NCBI RefSeq assembly: GCF_900129295.1
Contig: NZ_FQUU01000024.1
Span: 1-52,268, forward strand
Origin: Flavisolibacter ginsengisoli DSM 18119
GTDB taxonomy: Bacteria; Bacteroidota; Bacteroidia; Chitinophagales; Chitinophagaceae
Direction of reading: 5' to 3'
DNA: 52,268 bases
The number at the start of each line of letters is the position of its first letter. The stretch's first letter is position 1. The position numbers were made by a program, and so were the translations under genes. Below, piece after piece: positions 44,766 through 52,268 of the stretch. Below the pieces are notes generated by a model. The model saw only the letters and a program-made list of their open reading frames with translations. It searched no databases and had not been told where the DNA came from.

Positions 44766-45045
44766 AGATCATTCGCTTAATTTCTATACACGCAAGTCAA
44801 TTTGCCTGGATGCAAGCGAGACAGCCTGGAAAGAAAATATCTTCCAGGGTTGATAAGTAAGAAAATGCCGCCCCGATGGGGCTTTGTGGATCTCTTCCGT
44901 TATACATTCTTCTACCATAATACCGCCCTTACAGGGCTAATCCCCAACTCAACCTATTACTTTTCTTTTTACATAATCCCTTTTTAGCAGGGAAGATGAT
45001 CTTCCGTGGCCAAGCCTCAGAGAGGCTATATTTTGGTAGCAGAAA
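44766..45045. repeat. 280-bp tandem direct repeat, copy 1, with 13-nt mini-palindromes
   Basis: The repeat recurs at 45051-45331. It contains three 13-nt mini-palindromes of equal build (5-bp arms, 3-nt loop): GCCCC-GAT-GGGGC at 44870-44882, GCCCT-TAC-AGGGC at 44925-44937, and GCCTC-AGA-GAGGC at 45014-45026. The last is followed by TATTTTGGTAGCAGAAA. It lies in the 1.0-kb spacer 44563-45583, which holds no gene. Confidence 0.85.
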
Positions 45046-45050
45046 CCGGA

Positions 45051-45331
45051 AGATCATTCGCTTAATTTCTATACCCGCGAGTCAGTTTGCCTGGATGCAA
45101 ACGAAACGACTGGAAAGAAAATAGCTTCTTGAGTTTTACGGAATAAGAAAATGCCGCCCCGCTGGGGCTTTGTGGATCTCTTCCGTTATGCATTCTTCTA
45201 CCATAATACCGCCCTTACAGGGCTAATCCCCAACTCAAACTATTGCTTTGCTTTTTACATAATCCCTTTATAGCAGGGAAGATGATCTTCCGGGGCCAAG
45301 CCTCAGAGAGGCGATATTTTGGTAGCAGAAA
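45051..45331. repeat. 280-bp tandem direct repeat, copy 2
   Basis: Second copy with the same three mini-palindromes at 45156-45168, 45211-45223 and 45300-45312. A related single palindrome GCCCT-GTA-AGGGC follows at 45352-45364, with GACATTTTATTGAGTTGGTA after it. Confidence 0.85.
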
Positions 45332-45583
45332 CATTTTATTTGGGTGTGAAAGCCCTGTAAGGGCGACATTTTATTGAGTTGGTAGCGCTGAATTTCCTGA
45401 ATAGAAATGTAGTTAACTTCCAAAAAACCTCCTTTTCCACCTTTTCATTTTACCCTTCCGGCATTGCTTCTGACGTTTTAAACCTTTTCCATCTCATTTC
45501 GATCACCATAGCCTTGACCTGCGCACCTGTGGTAACGATTTTTGTCTCTGAAAAAAAAATTAACCAATTTAAACCAGACCATC

Positions 45584-46198
45584 ATGAACAATAGAACACT
45601 TGGCATATTGGCCCTTATAGGTGCTCCTTTTTTATTGATAGATACCGCCAACAATGGTTTTAATATCAACCAAAGCTCCGGCATTTCGGGGCTGCTCAAC
45701 CTCCTGTATACCACGGGATGGATCTGCGCTGTCATTGCCCTGAAACGCATGGGTGCTTTTGGCGATAAGCGATTTGGCAAAATCATTTTCTGGGTACAGA
45801 TCAGCTGCCTGGTACTGGCCGACTGCTGGAATATTTACGAATGGATGCAGCCCCGTGCTGAAACCACCCTGTATTTCATGCTGGATGCCTTCTGGCCCAT
45901 TGGCAACCTTTGTATGCTGGTGAGCGGGATCACCATAGCAGCACAGGGCGTATTAAAAGGCTGGCGCCGCTATGTGCCACTGGCTGTTGGTCTTTGGCTC
46001 CCTATAGGTCTGGTGCTCTGGGCTATCTTAACCAGGACACCCGGCATGCTGTTGTTCTCCGGCATCTACTCTGCCCTTACCTGGTCGCTGATGGCCATTG
46101 GTATTATAACCAGTTCCGGCAATACCGGCGAAGCCAATCAGCAGCCAATCCGCGGGCTTGCTGGTGTGCACCCCAAACTACAGGAAACTGTGTACTAA
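45584..46198 (+). CDS. Polytopic membrane protein, unknown
   Basis: The start at ATG 45584 (MNNRTLGILALIGAPFLLID) gives 204 aa with about six hydrophobic segments, including GLLNLLYTTGWICAVIAL, WVQISCLVLADCWNI, FWPIGNLCMLVSGITIAA and LLFSGIYSALTWSLMAIGII. The upstream 14 codons are a poly-Lys run. Similar uncharacterised inner-membrane proteins occur beside LytTR systems, so it may be a sensor or target of the regulator downstream, but this is inference. Confidence 0.65.
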   Translation: MNNRTLGILALIGAPFLLIDTANNGFNINQSSGISGLLNLLYTTGWICAVIALKRMGAFGDKRFGKIIFWVQISCLVLADCWNIYEWMQPRAETTLYFMLDAFWPIGNLCMLVSGITIAAQGVLKGWRRYVPLAVGLWLPIGLVLWAILTRTPGMLLFSGIYSALTWSLMAIGIITSSGNTGEANQQPIRGLAGVHPKLQETVY

Positions 46199-46293
46199 CC
46201 AATCCTTTGCGACAGCATTTCCCTTACCCATAAAACCTACTATGACCTGTTATCAAATAACCCTTAGCAATCAAAAACCATAAAACTCTTTTT

Positions 46294-46914
46294 ATGCAAC
46301 CCTTACATCCAACCATCAAACATTCATTGATCGCCTGCCTGCTGCTGGCCCCACTGCTGCAACTGGTGGGTGACAGCCTCTGGGTAAGCCAGTCCTTCCC
46401 TTTTTCCTGGAGTCTCTGGCGCGAAGCCAGCTTTATCTTCTTTATTCCTATTGGGTTTTTACTGGCCCGGCTGGTAGCGCCCAAAAGCGCCACATGGGCG
46501 GTAATAGCCTCAGCATTTTACTTTGTGGGATGCATTGGCGTCTCCACCATGATGCCGCTTTTTCGGCTGGGTGCTTACTACCCTATGGAGAAGGCCAATG
46601 AATTTCCCACGATCGTGCAATCGGTGTTTGATAAAGGTGCTTATGCGCCAACCTTGTTCTTTCCCGGCCTGTGTTTCCCTGTCAGCCTGGTCCTGTTTGG
46701 AATTGCATTTGTAAAGCACAGGGTTTTGCCCAGGGCTTTTGCAATCTCATTTATCCTTGCAGGCATCCTATTCTGGTTTGGCAATGCCATGGAAATAAAT
46801 CCCCTCATGATCACCAGCGATGTATGGCTGCTGCTGCTGTTTTGTGGACTCTCATACATTCTATTTACCAACAATGCACGACAAACAGCGCCTGGTCTTG
46901 CAGCCAGTGCATAA
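46294..46914 (+). CDS. Polytopic membrane protein, unknown
   Basis: The 206-aa product has about six hydrophobic segments, such as HSLIACLLLAPLLQLVGD, REASFIFFIPIGFLLARLV, TWAVIASAFYFVGCIGVST and VWLLLLFCGLSYILFTN. It shares its layout with the previous gene and precedes the kinase gene by 76 bp on the same strand. Probable inner-membrane partner of the two-component pair; no named family. Confidence 0.65.
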   Translation: MQPLHPTIKHSLIACLLLAPLLQLVGDSLWVSQSFPFSWSLWREASFIFFIPIGFLLARLVAPKSATWAVIASAFYFVGCIGVSTMMPLFRLGAYYPMEKANEFPTIVQSVFDKGAYAPTLFFPGLCFPVSLVLFGIAFVKHRVLPRAFAISFILAGILFWFGNAMEINPLMITSDVWLLLLFCGLSYILFTNNARQTAPGLAASA

Positions 46915-46990
46915 GGGTTGTATACTAATATGGCAGTGGGCGAAATTATTTTCATATTTCTTTTTATCTTACTAGAAGCAACTAAACTCC

Positions 46991-48046
46991 ATGCAGGAAA
47001 ACGACCTCACCAAACAGGAAAGAAGGGTGATGCTGGGCAGCATCCTTGCCTTTCTTTCTGGATGGTACATGAGTGATGAAGGCGGCCGAAGCGGCACCCT
47101 GCCGGAACAGTTGCGCGACCTGGGCCTGATGCTGGTGATTGCCTTCCTGCAATGGCTGGTGGCACGCTATGTGTGGCGGTACTGGCTAAAAAAATATCCG
47201 CATTACACCCAACTCGTGCGCAGGGTTGTTTACAGCATCCTGGTCAGCGGCGTCCTATCCATGATCATGTCTACTGTGGTTTATGGCATTCCCATGTGGC
47301 TTTTTGAACATCGCCTGTTCGGGATGGCCCAGTTTCGAAACAATTTCGGGCCCTGTTTCTTTTTCAGTGCGCTGATCATCGGCGCACACGAAGTGATCTT
47401 TAATTTTTTTGAATTGCGCCGCATAGACAGGGAAAAAGAAGAATTGAAAAAAGCGCATTTGCAAAGCCAGCTCGATTCGCTGAAAACACAGGTCAACCCG
47501 CATTTCCTGTTCAACAGCATCAATACGGTATTGTCGCTCATACCCACGTCGCCGGCAAAGGCTGAAGCCTTCCTGATAGAGCTTTCATCGGTGTACCGCT
47601 ACCTGCTGCAGGCAAACGAAAACCAACTGGCCACCCTGCAGCAGGAACTACAGTTTGCTCATTCCTATTTTCATCTGCTCAAAACAAGGTTTGGAAATGC
47701 CATACAGCTGGAAGAAGCGGTGGATGAAAAATGGTTGCACTACCAGTTGCCCTCGCTCACCCTTCAACTGCTGTTGGAAAATGCTGTCAAGCACAATGTA
47801 GTGTCATCAACAAAGCCACTGACCATCAGGTTGAGCACCGAAAATGGCGGCATGAATGGAGAAGTTTTCCTGACCGTGCAAAACAACCTGCAAAAGAAGA
47901 CACAGTCTATTGTTTCCCACAAAATGGGCCTGACCAATATCCTGGCGAAATTCCGGTTGCTGAACCAGGACAATGAAGTAATGATCACTGACAGGGACGA
48001 ACAATTTACCGTAATGCTACCCCTTCTCAAAAAACAATTGGTATGA
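46991..48046 (+). CDS. LytS/YehU-type membrane histidine kinase
   Basis: The 351-aa protein has an N-terminal membrane part with about four segments, including GLMLVIAFLQWLVARYVW and VYSILVSGVLSMIMSTVV. The His_kinase domain has LKTQVNPHFLFNSINTV (His171) and the N-box LLLENAVKHNV. Kinases of this type phosphorylate LytTR regulators. The stop overlaps the regulator's start by 4 bp (ATGA), so they are translationally coupled partners. The two small membrane proteins upstream are probably in the same operon. Confidence 0.92.
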   Translation: MQENDLTKQERRVMLGSILAFLSGWYMSDEGGRSGTLPEQLRDLGLMLVIAFLQWLVARYVWRYWLKKYPHYTQLVRRVVYSILVSGVLSMIMSTVVYGIPMWLFEHRLFGMAQFRNNFGPCFFFSALIIGAHEVIFNFFELRRIDREKEELKKAHLQSQLDSLKTQVNPHFLFNSINTVLSLIPTSPAKAEAFLIELSSVYRYLLQANENQLATLQQELQFAHSYFHLLKTRFGNAIQLEEAVDEKWLHYQLPSLTLQLLLENAVKHNVVSSTKPLTIRLSTENGGMNGEVFLTVQNNLQKKTQSIVSHKMGLTNILAKFRLLNQDNEVMITDRDEQFTVMLPLLKKQLV

Positions 48047-48807
48047 ATGTATTGATCATTGAAGACGAACCGTTGGCAGCCGACCGCCTGCGCCAGTTAC
48101 TTTCGCAGGCCGATGCCAGCATGCAGGTGGTGGGAGTAAATGATAGCGTGGAAGCTTCTGTGGCATGGCTGCAATCCAATCCCAAACCTGACCTGATACT
48201 GATGGACATTGAGCTTTCCGACGGGCAAAGCTTTGCCATCTTTGACCAGGTAGCGGTGACCACCCCGGTGATCTTTACCACCTCTTATGATGAATACGCG
48301 ATACAAGCGTTTAAAGTGAACAGCATTGATTATTTACTGAAGCCCGTGAAGCCGGAGGATCTGCAGGCGGCGATCAATAAACTCAAAACATTTGGCAACC
48401 ACCTGCCCTTTGCCCAATCGGCTGCCGTGGAACAATTGCTGCGACATTTACATCGCCCTGAAGCTGCCTACCGTGAACGATTCCTGGTCAAGTCGGGCCA
48501 GCGCTACTTTTCCATCGAGGTGGATGATATCGCCTATTTCTTTTTCCGCAACCGGGTAACTTTCCTGAAGACCTGGAAAAAGGAATCTTATTATATCGAT
48601 TATGTTATGGACGAACTGGAGGAGATGCTGCCGCCCCAGGAATTTTTTAGGGCCAACCGCCAGTACCTGGTTCATGTGAAATCAGTAAAGGATATTCACC
48701 CTTTCTTCAACAACAAACTAAAACTGACACTGCACCCTGCCGCGGAAGAAGATGTGCTGGTAAGCCGCGAAAGAGCAGCAGATTTTAAAAACTGGATGGG
48801 GAAGTAA
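48043..48807 (+). CDS. LytTR-family response regulator
   Basis: The 254-aa protein has a receiver domain with acidic residues at the start (LIIEDEP), the phospho-acceptor in LILMDIEL (Asp55) and the conserved Lys in LLKPVKPED. A LytTR DNA-binding domain follows, with FLVKSGQRYFSIEVDDIAYFF and EFFRANRQYLVHVKSV. It is the partner of the upstream LytS-like kinase. Targets are unknown. A copy of a dispersed extragenic word lies directly after the stop (48814-48856). Confidence 0.93.
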   Translation: MNVLIIEDEPLAADRLRQLLSQADASMQVVGVNDSVEASVAWLQSNPKPDLILMDIELSDGQSFAIFDQVAVTTPVIFTTSYDEYAIQAFKVNSIDYLLKPVKPEDLQAAINKLKTFGNHLPFAQSAAVEQLLRHLHRPEAAYRERFLVKSGQRYFSIEVDDIAYFFFRNRVTFLKTWKKESYYIDYVMDELEEMLPPQEFFRANRQYLVHVKSVKDIHPFFNNKLKLTLHPAAEEDVLVSRERAADFKNWMGK

Positions 48808-48813
48808 AACTTT

Positions 48814-48856
48814 AGAACTAAGATTGGCAGGATGGGAAAGGATTTTTGAGGAGAAG
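48814..48856 (-). repeat. Extragenic word, reverse copy of 12570-12606
   Basis: On the minus strand it reads close to the CATCCTGCCAATCTTAGTTCT word found at 12585-12605, with a related copy at 12099-12119. Further words follow in this 320-bp spacer (48808-49127): GTCAACATTTCAACTTGTC at 48972-48990 and GACTCCCGACTCCTGACTC at 49070-49088. No gene. Confidence 0.6.
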
Positions 48857-49127
48857 CTAGTTGGTGGCTGGTACAATTATTCACCATTCAAGCGGATGCA
48901 TTGAGTTATAAATGTTCCCTCAGACCTATAGCTTTTTCATTTAACATTTTACGTTTTCCTCTTGTTAACCGGTCAACATTTCAACTTGTCAACTTTCTAA
49001 CGCTTTAAATTTTTCATCCTGTGCTTCTCCGTGCCGCTGTGCCGCTGTGGTTTCATCTCCTGGCTGCCGACTCCCGACTCCTGACTCACTCCCGGGCACG
49101 GTTTTTACCCTTCCCTCCATAAAAAAA

Positions 49128-49907
49128 GTGAACTGGAATAGTTTTTACGTAAAGGCCTCTGCCTGGGTGGTGACCATGGCACCCAAGGTTTTATTCGGAC
49201 TGGTATTAGTAGCTATAGGTCTTTGGCTGATCAGTCTCCTCAAAAAATGGCTGACCAACCACCTCCTGAAAAAACAGGTGAATTCTTCTGTCCGTCCCTT
49301 TCTGGTTAACCTGAGCATCGTTACCCTTCAAATACTCCTTGGACTGGCTTTTATGCAGATCGTAGGCATACAGATGACTGCTTTTGCAGCCCTGTTGGGT
49401 GCTTTTGGTGTGGCGGCAGGACTGGCGCTTTCGGGTACCCTGCAGAACTTTACCAGCGGGGTGCTCATCCTATTATTAAAACCTTTCCGCATTGGCGATA
49501 ATATCATCGCGCAGGGACAGGAAGGAACGGTTCATACCATACAGATATTCTTTACCATCATCAAGACCTATGACAACCGCACGGTGATCATGCCCAACAG
49601 CAAATTGTCGAATGAAGTGATCGTGAACCTGAGTCGCGAAGGCAAGCGAAGGGTGGATATTGAATTGAAGTTTCCCTTCGCTGCTGACTTCAACCAGGTG
49701 AAGGGCATCCTGGAACAAAGCATTAATGCGGAGGCAGGGCTGTTGAAAGATCCTGTTCACCGTATTGGGGTATCTAATGTGGAAGCCGATGGCTACAAAG
49801 TACTGGTGAGTGCCTGGGTGGCAGCTCATGGATACGTGGATGCAAAGCTGATGCTGCAACAACGGATCATTGAGGATCTGAGGGGAAAAGGATTAGGCAG
49901 TTTTTGA
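49128..49907 (+). CDS. MscS-family mechanosensitive ion channel
   Basis: The start at GTG 49128 gives 259 aa; the ATG-led frame from 49047 would begin inside a dispersed repeat and adds a Pro-rich peptide not expected in the family. Three membrane segments are visible (KVLFGLVLVAIGLWLISLL, VNLSIVTLQILLGLAFMQIV, MTAFAALLGAFGVAAGLAL). The pore helix GAFGVAAGLALSGTLQNF and the following LILLLKPFRIGDNI are the MscS signature. It releases solutes under hypo-osmotic stress. No regulatory site was seen. Confidence 0.92.
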   Translation: MNWNSFYVKASAWVVTMAPKVLFGLVLVAIGLWLISLLKKWLTNHLLKKQVNSSVRPFLVNLSIVTLQILLGLAFMQIVGIQMTAFAALLGAFGVAAGLALSGTLQNFTSGVLILLLKPFRIGDNIIAQGQEGTVHTIQIFFTIIKTYDNRTVIMPNSKLSNEVIVNLSREGKRRVDIELKFPFAADFNQVKGILEQSINAEAGLLKDPVHRIGVSNVEADGYKVLVSAWVAAHGYVDAKLMLQQRIIEDLRGKGLGSF

Positions 49908-50050
49908 GAAGTTTCTGGTTTATAGTTTTTTGTTTCTGGTTCTTTAGGTTGAAGTACTCTTTTTATAGCTGTCGTAATAAATATAAAAGAGTACTAACTA
50001 TATCAGCTATACAGAATAATATTTATTTACATTACTGGAATCTCTGCTTA

Positions 50051-50082
50051 TCAACTTGTCAACCTTTCAACTTTTCAACTAA
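50051..50082. repeat. Extragenic word (GTCAACCTTTCAACTTTTCAACT type)
   Basis: Fourth clear member of this word family; the others are at 12611-12643, 18269-18292 and 48961-48996. Confidence 0.55.
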
Positions 50083-50139
50083 CCCTCGCTGCATTTTTGC
50101 CACCACTACTCGTTTTGAAATTTTCCATTATCTTTTGGC

Positions 50140-50835
50140 ATGCAAAAGAGTTTAGTTTGTGTAGCAGTACTATGCCTGCTCGTAGCCTGTGCGACCCGAA
50201 AGAGCCAGCAATCAATCTCTTTATTTAATGGTAAAAACCTGGATGGCTGGCATGCAGACATACCGGAAAAGGATACTAATGCTGCGGCACCGGATGCCTT
50301 TATTGTCCGGGATGGTATGCTTGTGAGCAAGGGAGAACCCCAGGGCCACCTGCTCACTGATGCCGTATACAAAAACTACAGGCTGGATGCAGAGTACCGC
50401 TTTACCGGAAATCCGGGCAACTGCGGCATCCTGGTACATGCGTCAAAACCAAGGGCTCTTTATGGCATGTTTCCCCAATCCATAGAAGTGCAGATGGAGC
50501 ATGAAAATGCAGGAGACTTCTGGTGCATTGTTGAAGATATTACAGTTCCGGATATGGAAAAGCGTCGCGGACCCAAAGAAACATGGGGTATCACCGAAGG
50601 CAAGGCACGCAGGATCGTCAACCTTACCAATGGATCGGAAAAGCCTGTGGGCCAATGGAACCAGATGACCATTGAATGCCTGGCAGACAGTGTGAAAGTC
50701 TGGTTGAATGGCGACCTGGTAAACTTTGGCTATGGCGCCACGGCCCGGGAAGGGAAAATAGCCATACAGGCTGAAGGCGCTGAAGTGGCCTTTCGCAAGC
50801 TGGAACTCAGGCCTATAACAGCACTGAGTCATTAG
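50140..50835 (+). CDS. DUF1080 lipoprotein (3-keto-disaccharide hydrolase-like)
   Basis: The 231-aa product has a lipoprotein signal (VAVLCLLVACATRKS, Cys14) and one DUF1080 (LamG-like) domain: SLFNGKNLDGWHADIPEK, GHLLTDAVYKNYRLDAEYRF, GNCGILVHA, and the C-terminal KIAIQAEGAEVAFRKLELRP. Members act on sugars outside the cytoplasm, including 3-keto-disaccharide hydrolases. The signal places it at the envelope. Its substrate is unknown and no sugar operon is adjacent. Confidence 0.9.
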   Translation: MQKSLVCVAVLCLLVACATRKSQQSISLFNGKNLDGWHADIPEKDTNAAAPDAFIVRDGMLVSKGEPQGHLLTDAVYKNYRLDAEYRFTGNPGNCGILVHASKPRALYGMFPQSIEVQMEHENAGDFWCIVEDITVPDMEKRRGPKETWGITEGKARRIVNLTNGSEKPVGQWNQMTIECLADSVKVWLNGDLVNFGYGATAREGKIAIQAEGAEVAFRKLELRPITALSH

Positions 50836-50885
50836 TAGTGATTGCCTGCCGTTTTCGACTGTAATATTTTCGTGAAGCCAAAAAT

Positions 50886-50893
50886 TATCTTTG
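50886..50893 (+). promoter_or_regulatory. -7 promoter box TATCTTTG for DUF2200 gene
   Basis: Exact TAnnTTTG match, 16 bp before the ATG at 50910. It implies a very short leader. No clear -33 element. Confidence 0.45.
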
Positions 50894-50909
50894 AATAACA
50901 ACTGCACAT

Positions 50910-51257
50910 ATGGATAATACAAGAGTATTTAAAATGTCCTTTGCTGGTGTATACCCGCATTATATTAATAAAGCAGAGAAAAAAGGACGCACAAAGGAAG
51001 AACTGGATACTATCATATGCTGGCTGACCGGATATGATCAACAGGCATTGCAGGAACAAATTGACAAGAAGGTAGATTTTGAAACCTTTTTTGCACAAGC
51101 ACCCCAACTCAATCCTAATGCTTCAAAAATTACCGGTGTTATTTGTGGTTACAGGGTGGAAGAAATGGAAGGACTGATGCAAAAGATCCGCTACCTGGAT
51201 AAGCTGGTGGATGAACTGGCAAAAGGTAAAGCTATGGACAAGATCTTAAGGAAATAA
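50910..51257 (+). CDS. DUF2200 family protein
   Basis: The 115-aa cytoplasmic protein matches DUF2200 over its whole length, including [34 protein letters not shown] and [29 protein letters not shown]. The family is widespread and of unknown function. Length and ends are complete. Confidence 0.88.
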   Translation: MDNTRVFKMSFAGVYPHYINKAEKKGRTKEELDTIICWLTGYDQQALQEQIDKKVDFETFFAQAPQLNPNASKITGVICGYRVEEMEGLMQKIRYLDKLVDELAKGKAMDKILRK

Positions 51258-51426
51258 GGCAAACCCAATTACATGGATCATTTATAATTGATAGCAAACC
51301 ACCTGGCAATTCTCAAGGCCGCCAGGTAATGGATACAGAGAATTAGCAAAATTAACTTCGTGATAATAATACGCCCAGCCTGTATTGCTGCGGATTTTGA
51401 AATGCTATATCTTCATAGTGCTGGTT

Positions 51427-52101
51427 ATGAGACCCTTCATTACAATATTATTCATTTTTGCCACAAGCTTTACTTATGGCCAGCAACTGGCGCAGGTAAC
51501 ATTCACTAATGCACGCAGTCTTGCCTATTTCTCCATACTTACCGACCAGGATGTGCTGGTGCGCATTACGGAAGATGGGAAGATAATAGAATGGGGTACA
51601 GAAATACTTTCTGACAGGGGGAATTATTATGCCCAGAAGCTGCAGCCTTTCCTGGCAAGGGTAGAATACTATGATGCTGGGGCAGATTCTGCCTACAGGG
51701 GCAAGGTGAAAAGCATTGGCACCACCAACGTCACCTACTACGATTCGTATGAAGAGACTACCAGGAGAGGAAAGCTGAAAACAATGGGCATGATGAATTT
51801 TGATTATTATTCCATGTATGATGATAAAGGCACACGCGGGAAATTAAAGTTTGCCGGCGACCTTCTGCTTGATTATTATGGCTCTTATGAAGATGAATCA
51901 TTGAGAGGTAAATTAAAATCCATTGGCAATATTCCCATCAGCTGGGTTACGGTCTTTGATGACCGTTATAATGCCGGCAAGATCAAATCGGCTGGTTCTG
52001 TTTCCTACCAGTGGTATTCACAGTACGACCTGGCGCATGGAGCATTAAAGTCCAATAATTACAGGACATGGAGCGGTGGGATACTGTTTATACTGAGGTG
52101 A
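51427..52101 (+). CDS. Secreted protein with tandem RGKLKxxG repeats
   Basis: The start at ATG 51427 gives the signal peptide ITILFIFATSFTYGQ and a 224-aa product. From about residue 90 the protein is built of four or five tandem units of about 26 residues: RGKVKSIGTTNVTYYDSYEE, RGKLKTMGMMNFDYYSMYDD, RGKLKFAGDLLLDYYGSYED, RGKLKSIGNIPISWVTVFDD and AGKIKSAGSVSYQWYSQYD. The register suggests a beta-solenoid or WG-repeat-like fold with aromatic ladders. The function is unknown; it is exported. Confidence 0.7.
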   Translation: MRPFITILFIFATSFTYGQQLAQVTFTNARSLAYFSILTDQDVLVRITEDGKIIEWGTEILSDRGNYYAQKLQPFLARVEYYDAGADSAYRGKVKSIGTTNVTYYDSYEETTRRGKLKTMGMMNFDYYSMYDDKGTRGKLKFAGDLLLDYYGSYEDESLRGKLKSIGNIPISWVTVFDDRYNAGKIKSAGSVSYQWYSQYDLAHGALKSNNYRTWSGGILFILR

Positions 52102-52111
52102 GAGAACCGCA

Positions 52112-52144
52112 GAACAATAGAACAAGGAATATCGAATGATGAAG
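52112..52144 (-). repeat. Extragenic word, exact 33-nt reverse copy of 12222-12254
   Basis: The reverse complement of CTTCATCATTCGATATTCCT and the following 13 nt, which are also in both copies of the 135-bp repeat. It lies in the final gene-free stretch of the window. Confidence 0.8.
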
Positions 52145-52268
52145 TAGAGAGAGGAGAACCACAGAGGCCTTTAGATCAAATTAGTTCATTGACATATTGA
52201 ATAGCTGAAAAAAGAAAGATTAAGAATTTTGTGGGAAGAAAAGTGAGGTGAACTTGACGGAGACATAG

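Noticed and set aside
44802-44987. 61-aa plus-strand frame
   Set aside because: Inside the 280-bp tandem repeat and not conserved between its two copies.
44766-45331. CRISPR-like array
   Set aside because: Only two long copies, no short regular repeat-spacer structure and no cas genes.

Overview
The window looks like a chromosomal segment of a Bacteroidota bacterium, most likely family Chitinophagaceae. The evidence is a 989-aa secreted protein with a C-terminal gliding-motility/type IX secretion sorting domain, a DUF5916 surface protein, many small lipoproteins, a LytS/LytTR two-component pair, almost no Shine-Dalgarno sites, and a few matches to the Bacteroidota -7 promoter motif TAnnTTTG. 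The family placement is inference; no rRNA or other marker is present.

Layout. The left edge (1-324) holds the start of an IS256-type transposase gene and one IS end. From 0.9 to 12 kb are ordinary chromosomal genes: a flavin reductase, a lipoprotein + radical SAM pair, DUF4197, two tandem HTH regulators, envelope proteins, lysS and a glycosyltransferase. From 12 to 22.5 kb are small enzymes and envelope proteins (DinB-like, SDR, M90 peptidase, phosphodiester glycosidase, cupin) separated by unusually repeat-rich spacers. One spacer carries a GIY-YIG endonuclease gene inside a pair of inverted repeats, next to a 210-bp unit with the same ends and no gene. A T9SS-sorted protein and its lipoprotein neighbour fill 22.5-26.1 kb.

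The main discovery region is 26.3-38.4 kb, a defence island entirely on the minus strand. In transcription order it reads hsdR - kwaA - kwaB - hsdS - RT/nitrilase (DRT type 1, UG1-like) - hsdM - PUA/Nmad-like protein - PD-(D/E)XK-like protein. A complete type I restriction-modification system is therefore interleaved with a complete Kiwa pair and a DRT1-type reverse transcriptase. Most gaps are under 20 bp, which suggests one transcript and possibly one layered antiphage unit: modification/restriction, membrane sensing plus KwaB, and an RT-based response. The inserted genes are visibly AT-richer than hsdR and hsdM, so the locus is a mosaic.

From 38.4 to 45.5 kb there is a repeat-rich spacer with a perfect 41-nt palindrome, an exonuclease gene broken by a single in-frame TAG, a DUF5916 protein, an M29 aminopeptidase, and a 280-bp tandem repeat built around 13-nt mini-palindromes. 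From 45.6 to 52.1 kb are two integral membrane proteins, a LytS-type kinase and LytTR regulator (overlapping by 4 bp), an MscS channel, a DUF1080 lipoprotein, DUF2200 and a secreted repeat protein. No rRNA, tRNA or CRISPR array was recognised. All functional calls come from reading the sequence; no database search was possible.
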